Assembly: GCA_964450715.1 (NCBI GenBank)
Contig: CAYVFC010000018.1
Span: 1 to 64,000, forward strand
Source: CAYVFC01 sp964450715
GTDB lineage: Bacteria; Myxococcota_A; Polyangia; Polyangiales; JAFGIB01
Reading direction: 5' to 3'
Length of the DNA: 64,000 nt
The position numbers and the translations under genes are program-made. Positions 33,489-43,991 of the stretch are shown piece after piece; position 1 is the first letter of the stretch, and each line of letters begins with the position of its first letter. Under the pieces are notes generated by a model, which was not told the origin of the DNA, made no database searches, and saw only the letters and a list, made by a program, of their open reading frames with translations.

Positions 33489-35299
33489 CGTTCGTTCCTC
33501 GTCCGGAAATGCAGGTACCATCCGTTGCCGGTGTTGCTTCCCACCTCCCGGCTCTCGAGCAGCTGCAGGCCGAGTCCGGACAGCAACTGCATCGCCTCGC
33601 GCGCGCTGTGGTTGCGGTAGTGCTCGAAGCGCGCGGGCCCGGCCTCGGCCCGCCGGCTCTGTTCCGGGCTGCGCACGAGCGCAAAGGCCGTGTTATCGGC
33701 CACCGTAAAGGTGCCGCTCGGGCGCACGGCATCGACCAGCTTCGGCATCACCTCTTCCGGGCTCCGCAGGTGGTTGTAACTGTTCAGCACCAAAACGTGA
33801 TCCCACGTTCCTTCCTCCAGCGCCAGCTCTTCCACGCGACCGGTCACCACCTGGGCCCAAGGGTTGAGGTCGCGGGCCCGTTGCGCGGCCGTCGCGTTCG
33901 GTTCCACGCCCAGATAGGAGATACGTCCGGCCTCGCACTCGGGCGCGAATACAGAGGTGTAACGGCCGTCGCCGCAGCCCACCTCGAGCACTCTGCCTTG
34001 CAGGGTAGCGAGCAAGCGGTGCAGACGCTCGTCTTCCGCGGCGAAGACGTCGCCTGCGGCAGCTCGATAGCAACCCGGACAGCCTTCCCGCTCGGGGCAA
34101 GCGTTGCATTCATCGAGCGGGGCGAGCTTGAGCAGGTCGGCGGAGAAATCGTCGGGAGCCGTTTTCCGGCTGATGTCGAGGTAGAGCTGGCTCTTTGCAT
34201 GCTTAATCTCGCCGATCTCCGAATCGGCGAAATCGCGGGTCTCCGTCTTGCAGACCCGCAGCTGGTTCTCCCTCCGGATAAAGAGCGCCCGGTTGCGATC
34301 GAAAACCGCTGGCGGTAATTCGCGGACCGGACAGGGGGCGGGCGGCTTCCAGGGCAGCGACGAGGACGAGACCAGGTAGTGGAAGCAGTTGGAGCGCGGC
34401 GCCCGGAGCGGCTCGAGCTCCCCGCTTCCCCGCCGCGCGTCATACTCGACGAAAAGGCCCGGGCAAGCGCCTCGTAGCGCGCAATCCCGGCAGCGCTCTG
34501 CGTGCACCCGGTTCCGGTTGTCCACGGGGAAGAAGTCTTCCTCGAACGCTTCGGACATGTGGGTGAAGCCGCTGGCGCGAAGGTCACCCAGCAGATGCGC
34601 CTTTCCCGGCAGCAGGCAGAGCGGAAAGCTCTCGTGTGCATAGCGGCCGCCCTGGCCCAGGGCCGTGCCGAAATCGATAGCGTCGACGACCGCCGCGGCC
34701 GCCTCGGAGACGGGGGGTACCAGCTCGTCGAAGAGCGCTCGTCCCCCGCCCTTGGGCTCGGCCATGGAGAACTTCAGGCAGAGGCCGCCGAAGGGCGACA
34801 GCAGCTGCACCAGCTGCCGCAGATGTGACAGGTTATATCGAGTAACCACGCAGGCCACGGTGAGCGCGAGCCCGCCATCGGCCAGCAACCCGATCGCCCG
34901 TAAGGTCTGCTCGAAGGCATCGGCGCGTACGAGCCGGTCGTGGATCTCCGGGTTAGCGGAGTGAAGCGACAGGTGTACGTAGCCGAGCCCGAATCGCTGC
35001 AGCTTGTCGACCAGCTCGGGATAGGCGAGCATCCGGCCGTTGGTCACCAGCCCCAGCTCGAGCCCATGGCGGGCGATCTGACCGGCCCAGGCCAACAACT
35101 CTGGGCGGATGGTCGCCTCGCCCCCGGAAAGTACCGCGGAGCCGAAACCGAGCTGGGCCGCCCGGGTGATCTTGCGCGCCACCTCGGCGCCGCTGCTTCG
35201 TACCTCGCGGTTATCCAGCGTGTGGCAGAACAGGCAGCGGTTGTTGCATCCGTACCCGACCTTGATCAGAGCTCTGGAACGGGCATCGCCGAGTAACAT
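33485..35299 (-). CDS. Radical SAM enzyme fused to a class I SAM methyltransferase
   Basis: The product has 604 residues. The N-terminal rSAM core has GYGCNNRCLFCHTLDN, AVLSGGEATIRPELLAW and VTNGRMLAYPELVDKL. Middle Cys groups CRDCALRGACPGLF and CNACPEREGCPGCY look like auxiliary cluster sites. From about residue 440 a class I methyltransferase follows, with GRVLEVGCGDGRYTSVF as the SAM loop and YLGVEPNATAAQRA as motif II. Combining radical chemistry and ordinary methylation in one chain suggests sequential modification of one substrate. It overlaps the next rSAM gene by 4 nt. The substrate is unknown. Confidence 0.85.
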   Translation of the reverse strand: MLLGDARSRALIKVGYGCNNRCLFCHTLDNREVRSSGAEVARKITRAAQLGFGSAVLSGGEATIRPELLAWAGQIARHGLELGLVTNGRMLAYPELVDKLQRFGLGYVHLSLHSANPEIHDRLVRADAFEQTLRAIGLLADGGLALTVACVVTRYNLSHLRQLVQLLSPFGGLCLKFSMAEPKGGGRALFDELVPPVSEAAAAVVDAIDFGTALGQGGRYAHESFPLCLLPGKAHLLGDLRASGFTHMSEAFEEDFFPVDNRNRVHAERCRDCALRGACPGLFVEYDARRGSGELEPLRAPRSNCFHYLVSSSSLPWKPPAPCPVRELPPAVFDRNRALFIRRENQLRVCKTETRDFADSEIGEIKHAKSQLYLDISRKTAPDDFSADLLKLAPLDECNACPEREGCPGCYRAAAGDVFAAEDERLHRLLATLQGRVLEVGCGDGRYTSVFAPECEAGRISYLGVEPNATAAQRARDLNPWAQVVTGRVEELALEEGTWDHVLVLNSYNHLRSPEEVMPKLVDAVRPSGTFTVADNTAFALVRSPEQSRRAEAGPARFEHYRNHSAREAMQLLSGLGLQLLESREVGSNTGNGWYLHFRTRNER

Positions 35300-35370
35300 C
35301 GAAAACGTTCAATTGGCAGAGAACCCGAATACGCGGGACGCCCCCGCGCCAGGGGTGGAAGCTACCGGGA

Positions 35371-37362
<1,992 letters not shown>

Positions 37363-37449
37363 GCGCTCTTCCTCCGGTTCTACCGGTAAAAATCAACAGA
37401 TAGAGGTTACTGGAAAAGCCCTATGGGGTAAAGCAGGCCCGCCGCCGCG

Positions 37450-39984
37450 TTACAGGGCTTCCCACTCGCAGACAAAGGCCTTCAACATATCGCAATCGCC
37501 GTCGTTCCATTCGTTGGTTACGGCTATCGCTCCGCATTCCCGCGGCGCATCGAGATTGACGCCCTTGTTCCAGAAGACGTCGTCCTCGCTGTCGCTGAAC
37601 GGGGAGCCGTCGACCCAGGTCCATCCCTGCTCGGAATGGCGCGCGCCCATCCAGGCCTCGGAGTTGATCACGGTCTGAATGAACATGTGCTCGTTTCCGC
37701 TGCCGATGGCCGCCAGATGGCCGTCGAGCAGCTTGCAGTAGGCCGCTGCCTCGTCCCAGGCGAGCGCCAGCTTCGAGCAAAACCAGTACTTCTGGCCGGC
37801 GCCCCCATTGTCCGGGCTCCATTCCGTGGCCGAGCCGCAGATGGGCTCCCGATCGCACTGCTCCGCTCCGAATTCGACGCATCCCACGTCGGGGTCGTTG
37901 CCCCGGCACTTGCCGTCGATGTCCGTGTGGGGCGCGACCGTTCCGTCAGCCGCGTCGATACAGCCGCTGCCCGCATCGTCTATGACCAGCGCACTGTCCC
38001 AGGCCGGATCGCAGGTCTCGGAGGGAGCATCCTGCACACAGCTGTTGTCGTCCACGTCCAGCTCCGCATCGCCCTCCAGCGCGATTTGCTCTCCGGATGC
38101 GCTCGTATTGGTGTTGCCCCAGACGATGCTATTGCGCATCACGGTCGCATCCTGCCCCGTCGAGTAGTTGTAGACGGCGCTACCGTACTCCGCGCTGTTG
38201 TTGCCCAGGCTCTGGTTGATGAGCAGGATCGGCGAGTTCCGGTTGAAGATCGCGCCGCCTCTGAACAGCGCCGCGTTGCGCTCGAACAGCCCGTTGACCA
38301 GCTTGGGTGCGGAGTCCTGGTTGAAGATGCCCGCTCCTTCGTGAGCCTGGTTGACCTCGAAACGGCAGTCCACGATGGTGGGCCGAGACTCCCCGTTGTA
38401 GATCCCGGCTCCCCGTCCGCCGGTTCCGCAGTCGTTTCTCTGAAAGGACGAGCCGCGGATCGCCGGCGAGGAACGCAGGTTGTAAATGGCCCCGCCCTCG
38501 GTAGCCGCGTTTTCCTCGAAGGTACAGTCCCGGATCGCTCCGTAGGCGTCCCGGTTGAAAATGCCGCCGCCTCTGTCTTTGACCTCGTTGGCTCTGAAGA
38601 TCGTATCCGCGACGATCGGTTGAGCCTGTTCGTTGAATATGGCTCCGCCCAGGATCCGGACGGCCCCCGGTTCGGCTATCCCGTTGCCTTCGAACAGGCA
38701 ATCCACGATGCGGGGCTCGGAAAAGGTGTTGGCCATGCCGCCGCCCTTGACTGCCCTGTTGCCCGCGAACGTACAGCCGGTGATCAGCGGGTCGGCTCTC
38801 TCGCCGTTTTTCATCCCTCCGCCCTCGCCTTCGGCGAGGTTGTCGACGAAACGGCTATCCTTCACTTCCGGCGATGCGGCCTGATTGAACATGCCCGCAC
38901 CGCTGGTGGCGGTGTTGGCCTCGAACAGGCAGGCTTCGACCAGCGGAGCCGCACCGGCCTGGTTGGCCATGCCTCCGCCGGTGGCCGCGTTGTTCTGCCG
39001 GAAGGTGCAGTTCCTGACCTCCGGTGAGGTCTCCTTGTTGAACATGCCCGCGCCCACGCTGTGGTCGCCCGGACCGTTCGCGTTGCCGCCGGTGACGATG
39101 CAACCGTCGACCACGGCCGAATCGACTCCGGTCAACACGTGATAGGCGTTGTCCGACTCGTCCCCGGCGATTCCGATGTCGCCGGTCAGGATGGTGGGGT
39201 TGTCCTCGGGCTTGCGCTCGCTCCTCTGCGCTTCGTTTCCGGCGAATCCGCAGTAGAGAGAAACCCCTGCCCGCAGCGTCAGCGTCCGGGTCCGCGCATC
39301 GTCGGGCGATGCATCGCCGCTGCCGTCCACCGTCGGGTAGTAGCTGCCGGCCGCGACCCAGACCTCGCATCCGCCGCCGGCATCGGCCAGATCCAGTCCG
39401 ATCTGAACGCTGGCCACCGCGTCGTCCCAGGATATCCCGCCGTTGCGATTGGAGCCGCCGGCCGCGTTTACGAAGATCACGCACTTCCGGTCGCACGCCT
39501 CCCCGAGCCAACCGGGCGCGCAGCCGCAGGCGCCATCCCCGCATTGCTGGTTGTCCCCGTCGCACGGATCGAGCAGCTCGATCTCGTTTCCGCAGGCATC
39601 GACCGACCAGAGGCCGCCTTCGGAGCCGCACGCCTGATCCGTCTCCGCGTCGCAGCAGGTTCCCCCGGCCTGTTCCGAGCACTCTCCGCCGTTGCAGGGC
39701 GGATCGCTGCTCGAGGCGCACTCGCCCTCCGAGCAGACCTCCGTGCCGTTGCAGAACAGCCCGTCGTCGCAGGGCTGCCCCTCGTTGATCGGGTCGCAAC
39801 CGTCGCAGCAGGAGGTGGTGTCGGAGCAGAGGCACCCTGCGTCATCGGCAGCCGATCCGCCGTCGATGGCACCGTCCGCCATTCCGGCATCGGCGTCACC
39901 GCCGCCGTCGTCACCCGAGCAGGCCGCCAGCGGGGCGAGCGTCAACGCTAGCGCGGTCATAAGAAGCACCGGTCTGGTTTTCAT
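37450..39984 (-). CDS. Beta-helix lipoprotein with a C-terminal C-type lectin domain
   Basis: The 844-residue protein has signal and lipobox APLAAC, then an EGF-like Cys-rich part (about 45-160). From about 160 to 640 there are many parallel beta-helix coils of the form GGAIFN...CTFEENAA, as in polymorphic outer-membrane and pectate-lyase-like proteins. The last 120 residues are a C-type lectin-like domain: YWFCSKLALAWDEAAAYC, GHLAAIGSGNEHMFIQ, WMGARHSEQGWTWVDGS, NEWNDGDCDMLKAFVCEW. GAGGTGG lies 4 nt before the ATG. It is probably a surface adhesin or carbohydrate-binding protein. Confidence 0.85.
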   Translation of the reverse strand: MKTRPVLLMTALALTLAPLAACSGDDGGGDADAGMADGAIDGGSAADDAGCLCSDTTSCCDGCDPINEGQPCDDGLFCNGTEVCSEGECASSSDPPCNGGECSEQAGGTCCDAETDQACGSEGGLWSVDACGNEIELLDPCDGDNQQCGDGACGCAPGWLGEACDRKCVIFVNAAGGSNRNGGISWDDAVASVQIGLDLADAGGGCEVWVAAGSYYPTVDGSGDASPDDARTRTLTLRAGVSLYCGFAGNEAQRSERKPEDNPTILTGDIGIAGDESDNAYHVLTGVDSAVVDGCIVTGGNANGPGDHSVGAGMFNKETSPEVRNCTFRQNNAATGGGMANQAGAAPLVEACLFEANTATSGAGMFNQAASPEVKDSRFVDNLAEGEGGGMKNGERADPLITGCTFAGNRAVKGGGMANTFSEPRIVDCLFEGNGIAEPGAVRILGGAIFNEQAQPIVADTIFRANEVKDRGGGIFNRDAYGAIRDCTFEENAATEGGAIYNLRSSPAIRGSSFQRNDCGTGGRGAGIYNGESRPTIVDCRFEVNQAHEGAGIFNQDSAPKLVNGLFERNAALFRGGAIFNRNSPILLINQSLGNNSAEYGSAVYNYSTGQDATVMRNSIVWGNTNTSASGEQIALEGDAELDVDDNSCVQDAPSETCDPAWDSALVIDDAGSGCIDAADGTVAPHTDIDGKCRGNDPDVGCVEFGAEQCDREPICGSATEWSPDNGGAGQKYWFCSKLALAWDEAAAYCKLLDGHLAAIGSGNEHMFIQTVINSEAWMGARHSEQGWTWVDGSPFSDSEDDVFWNKGVNLDAPRECGAIAVTNEWNDGDCDMLKAFVCEWEAL

Positions 39985-40040
39985 GATTCCACCTCGATTG
40001 TCTGCCGGCCGATCCCCTTGGTCGGCGCGGCGGCGATGCG

Positions 40041-43000
40041 CTACTCCAGCTTCAGGCTCAGGTCGTCGAAGTAGACGTCGGTCTCCCCGTTGCCGCCCAT
40101 GTCCCTGGCCACCATGCAGAACTCGAGCTTCTCCGTGTAGGCGGGGACGGTCTCCTGCTGCGAGAACGCCTCCCAGCCGCTGCTGCTCTCGTCCTGACCG
40201 GTCATGTGGCGCATGTTGTCGCTCGACAGGTCTTCCGGACGCGTCTCCAGGGTGGTGCCGTCCGCGCGGAGGTAGCGGACGATGTATCCCCCGTCGTCGT
40301 GGTTGGCCCAGCGGATGTATCCGCGGACGGTGAGGTAGACGCCGCCCTGGTTTATCCTGGCGCTGAAGTTGTCCACGTTTGCTGTCTGGCACGCCTCGTA
40401 CCGGTAGGTGTCGACCGCCGCGTAATCGGTTTCGCACTCGGTATCCTCGCTCCCGTCTCCGCCCACGTGGAAGAAGCGCGAGCCCTCCTGGGGAGCGATG
40501 TTGTCGAGAGCGCCGCCATCGCAGTGACCCTGCACGAACGATTGCATGTCGTCGGAGGTCGCGTCCCACGATTCCGTGCCGGATTCCGCTCCGCCGTTCT
40601 TCAACAGGTTGGCGGTGATGCACTCGCCGCCGTCCAGCTCGTAGCCCGGCAGGCACATCGAGCAATTAGTACCGATGTCGAAGAAGCCCTTGCATTCCAG
40701 GCAATCGGCCGCGATATCCCAGTTGCCGATGCAGTCCTGGCAGTCCACGCCCGGGGTCGGATCGTGGTTTTCTTTACAGGTCACGCATCCACTGGCCGGA
40801 TCCCAACCTTCCGCGCACTCGATGCAGCCCGTGCTCAGATCCCACTGCCCCAGGCAGGCCTCCTCGCACTCGTTGTCGGCCGGATCGGTGCACTGCGTGC
40901 AGTCGTGGTTCTGCCGGCAGGTCCTGCAGTCCGACTGCGGATCGAAATTCACGTTCAGGCAGGTCTCGCAGTTGTTATCCGAATCGAAGAAGCCCTTGCA
41001 GGCGTTGCAGGCCTGTTCCGGGTCCCAGTTGCCGGGGCAGGTTCCGCAATCGTTGACCTCGTCGATCCAGTGGTTCTTGCAGGCGTCGCACTCCGCTTCC
41101 TCGTCCCAGTTTCCCTTGCAGAGCTTGCAGTCGTCGTCGATGTTCCAGTTCCCCTGGCAGGCGGAACAGGCGATGGCGTCCGGGTCGTCGTCGTCCAGGA
41201 ACCAGCGTCCGTACTCGTCTGCGTACTGCTCGAATCCGATCGCGCCGGGACAGATGGTGCACTCCTCGAAGTCGTCCTCGATCCAGGCGTCGATGCAGCC
41301 GCACCCCGCCATGCCGAAATCGTCCTTCTGGGGCTCGCACTCCGAGGCCTGGTTGCAGGTGACCGGCAGCTCCTCGCACTCGTTGATGCAACCGCGAACA
41401 TAGGCCCCGCGGTCGCTGCGCGGATAGTGGTTGTAAGCCGAGACGGCGAAACCGACGTCGCCCACGGCCGGATTGCCGGAGACCTCGCATTCGATGGTGA
41501 TGTCGGCGGGATTGGTCCCATCCGCGGCCGGTATGGCGCCGGTCTTGTTGCACTCGTTCAGCTGGTATTGCCAGCCCCGGGTGGATGCCGGCGATTCGGT
41601 CAGTATCTGGTCCATGGTGATCAGATGGGGTGTATGCTCCGGCGTATCGTTGCGGCTGGCGACCCGCACGCACTTGAACTGGCTGTGGTGATGCATCCAG
41701 GCGCCCCGGGTCAGCTTCAGGTACAGGTCGTCGAAGAAGCTGCCGTTGTCCCTTCCGCCGGAGCTTCCCTTCTCGCCCAGCAGGGTGAAGCGGATCGCCT
41801 CGGTACCGGCCGGCACGAAGGCCACGCCGTTGACCCTCTTCCATCCCGCCGAGTCCGAGGCGGCGGTCTTGCTGGAGCCGACGAGGTTGCCCGAGCCGTC
41901 GAGGAACCTGAGCACGATCTTGGCGGTGGCGTTTTTGACCTGCAGCCATCCGCCGAAGATCGCTACCATCTCCCCCGCGTCGACCGCATCCTTGTGCTCG
42001 GCCACGCCGATCTCCTGGTAGATCTCACCCGCATCGGTGCGCGCGTTGCCCGCGCACGAGCTGCCGTCGCCGATGCCTCCGGAGACCAGGTACTTGTCGC
42101 CAGCGTGAGGTCTGACGCCGCCGCATTCGCCCTCGGTGAGGATTTGCAGCGGTCCCGATTCGGCGATCCACGCTTCGTTTTTCGGATCGTCGTACCCTTC
42201 CGCTCCCGAGTTCTTGAGGGCGTTGGTGGTGGGAACCATGATCCGCATGAAGACGTCGTCGAAGTAACTGTTATTAGCCGTGCCCGACGAGCGCTGACCG
42301 ATCAACGTGTAGACGATGGAGCGCGTTCCTACCGGAATCGTTTCGATGGCGCTGACATAGGTCCACTCGGGGGTAGCGCTGGAGATGCGCTGGCTGCGCG
42401 ATATCTCCTGGTTGTTGCCGTCGAGAAAGACCAGCTCTATCCCCGGCGTGTCATACCCCTGCCAGTCGGCCAGGTATCCGCCGAAATCGACCATGGCCGT
42501 GCCGGAGTCGATCTTGCGTTTTTCGCCCTCGACGCTCACCTTCTGAATCAGCTCGCCGCGCGCGTACCCGTCTCCGCAGTTGCCGCCCACCACGAAGTAC
42601 TTCTGGCCGCCATGCGGAACCGTCCCGCCCTCGCACTGGCCGGCCTCCAGCGATTCCGCCACGCCGGTCTGCACGGTCCAGCCCGATACACCGGCGCTTT
42701 CGGCGCCGGGATTCTCTAGCAGGTTGACGCCGCCGCCGCCCTCGTTGAATCCAGCCCGGTCCCCGTTGTAGCGCGCGAAGTCCATTCCCAGCGCGTTGGG
42801 ACCGGTTTGAGAGAGCACGTCCGTCTGCCGCATGCACCGTTTCCAGTAGCTACCCTGAATGCCCTCGTATTTGATCGGCACCCCTCTGCCGTCCTCGCCC
42901 AGCCGCGACTTCTCGCGGATGTGATAGGCGCCGTAAGTCTCTCCCTCGGCGGGCCTCTCGTACCAGCCCCAGTGCAGCTCCATGAAATAGCCGAATCGCG

Positions 43001-43982
43001 CGTAGACGGCCAGCTCGGGGAGGTTCTCCCAGATCGCCGGCGGCCGGTCGTACTGGTCCCATTCGTCCAGATCGGCCACGTCGTTGCCGTTGTAGTCGGC
43101 GACGTCGTCGACGCAGGCCTTGGTGAATCCGTTCAGCTCGGCCGCCTCGAAGATCCCCTCGCCATAGGGCTTGATCTTCTCGTCGTTGGCGAGCAGCTGC
43201 GGCACGTCGCGGGTGACCACCTCGTACAGCGGGAGCGTTTCCAGCATCCCGCCGCGGTGGGGAATGCTCAGGTCCTTCAGGTAGATGACCTTGCCCTCGC
43301 CCTCGGGAGCCCACTCCGGCTCCAGCACGATTCGATCGATGGTCCTCAGGTTGCACCGGGCGTTTGCCTGGTAGGCCGGATCGATGCTCTCGATGCTGGC
43401 GATGGCCTCCGCGTTGACCCACCCGTCCTGGTCCTTGTCGCAGCGGATGGGCATCAGACCCGCCTCGGCCAGGAAATAGCCGTCCTGTGTCTTGCAGATG
43501 CACTTGTCGTCCACGGTGGTCGTCTCGTACAGGCCGTCCTCGCCGATCCCGTCGCAGCGGATCCCGCAGGGGACGCACTCCCCCTCGATCGGTTGCCAAG
43601 CTTCCCCCGCGGGGCACTCCTGGGTGGGGATCAGCGGGGGCAGGCCGCCGTCCGAGGTGAAGAAGCTCGAGCCGCCGTCCATCCCGCCGTCGACCGCCCC
43701 GTCGAGGGCGCCGCCGTCCGCGGCGGCACCGATCCCCGAACCGGGGACGCAGACCGCCTCGCCCTCGACCAGGTAGCAGATCTCGCCCTGTTCGGCGCAG
43801 TCGGTCTGCTGCTCCCAGCCCGACTCGCCGCAGATCTCAACCGCGTCGCCGTTGCAGCGCATTTCACCGGCTTCGCAATCGGCCTTATCGTCGTCCGAGC
43901 ATCCCGCGGCCATCGCCAGGGCGGCGACTACGGCGAGCACCGACCATCCCCGTTTGCCATCTTTATAGATGTTCTCAGTCAT
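40041..43982 (-). CDS. Giant Cys-repeat lipoprotein with three carbohydrate-binding-like domains
   Basis: The 1313-residue protein has lipobox AMAAGC near residue 28. At about 410, 570 and 1160 there are three jelly-roll-like blocks starting (N/K)xxGAE...W and containing YFVVGG, YLVSGG or FFHVGG, as in CBM_4_9-type domains. Residues about 900-1150 hold more than ten C-x2-C units spaced by GNWD, GFFD or NHD phrases (for example CKLCKGNWDEEAECDACK), an EGF/furin-like array. It lies 9 nt after the 1773-residue protein gene. Function is unknown; surface location and sugar binding are inferred. Confidence 0.8.
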   Translation of the reverse strand: MTENIYKDGKRGWSVLAVVAALAMAAGCSDDDKADCEAGEMRCNGDAVEICGESGWEQQTDCAEQGEICYLVEGEAVCVPGSGIGAAADGGALDGAVDGGMDGGSSFFTSDGGLPPLIPTQECPAGEAWQPIEGECVPCGIRCDGIGEDGLYETTTVDDKCICKTQDGYFLAEAGLMPIRCDKDQDGWVNAEAIASIESIDPAYQANARCNLRTIDRIVLEPEWAPEGEGKVIYLKDLSIPHRGGMLETLPLYEVVTRDVPQLLANDEKIKPYGEGIFEAAELNGFTKACVDDVADYNGNDVADLDEWDQYDRPPAIWENLPELAVYARFGYFMELHWGWYERPAEGETYGAYHIREKSRLGEDGRGVPIKYEGIQGSYWKRCMRQTDVLSQTGPNALGMDFARYNGDRAGFNEGGGGVNLLENPGAESAGVSGWTVQTGVAESLEAGQCEGGTVPHGGQKYFVVGGNCGDGYARGELIQKVSVEGEKRKIDSGTAMVDFGGYLADWQGYDTPGIELVFLDGNNQEISRSQRISSATPEWTYVSAIETIPVGTRSIVYTLIGQRSSGTANNSYFDDVFMRIMVPTTNALKNSGAEGYDDPKNEAWIAESGPLQILTEGECGGVRPHAGDKYLVSGGIGDGSSCAGNARTDAGEIYQEIGVAEHKDAVDAGEMVAIFGGWLQVKNATAKIVLRFLDGSGNLVGSSKTAASDSAGWKRVNGVAFVPAGTEAIRFTLLGEKGSSGGRDNGSFFDDLYLKLTRGAWMHHHSQFKCVRVASRNDTPEHTPHLITMDQILTESPASTRGWQYQLNECNKTGAIPAADGTNPADITIECEVSGNPAVGDVGFAVSAYNHYPRSDRGAYVRGCINECEELPVTCNQASECEPQKDDFGMAGCGCIDAWIEDDFEECTICPGAIGFEQYADEYGRWFLDDDDPDAIACSACQGNWNIDDDCKLCKGNWDEEAECDACKNHWIDEVNDCGTCPGNWDPEQACNACKGFFDSDNNCETCLNVNFDPQSDCRTCRQNHDCTQCTDPADNECEEACLGQWDLSTGCIECAEGWDPASGCVTCKENHDPTPGVDCQDCIGNWDIAADCLECKGFFDIGTNCSMCLPGYELDGGECITANLLKNGGAESGTESWDATSDDMQSFVQGHCDGGALDNIAPQEGSRFFHVGGDGSEDTECETDYAAVDTYRYEACQTANVDNFSARINQGGVYLTVRGYIRWANHDDGGYIVRYLRADGTTLETRPEDLSSDNMRHMTGQDESSSGWEAFSQQETVPAYTEKLEFCMVARDMGGNGETDVYFDDLSLKLE

Positions 43983-43991
43983 TGTTCCGCC

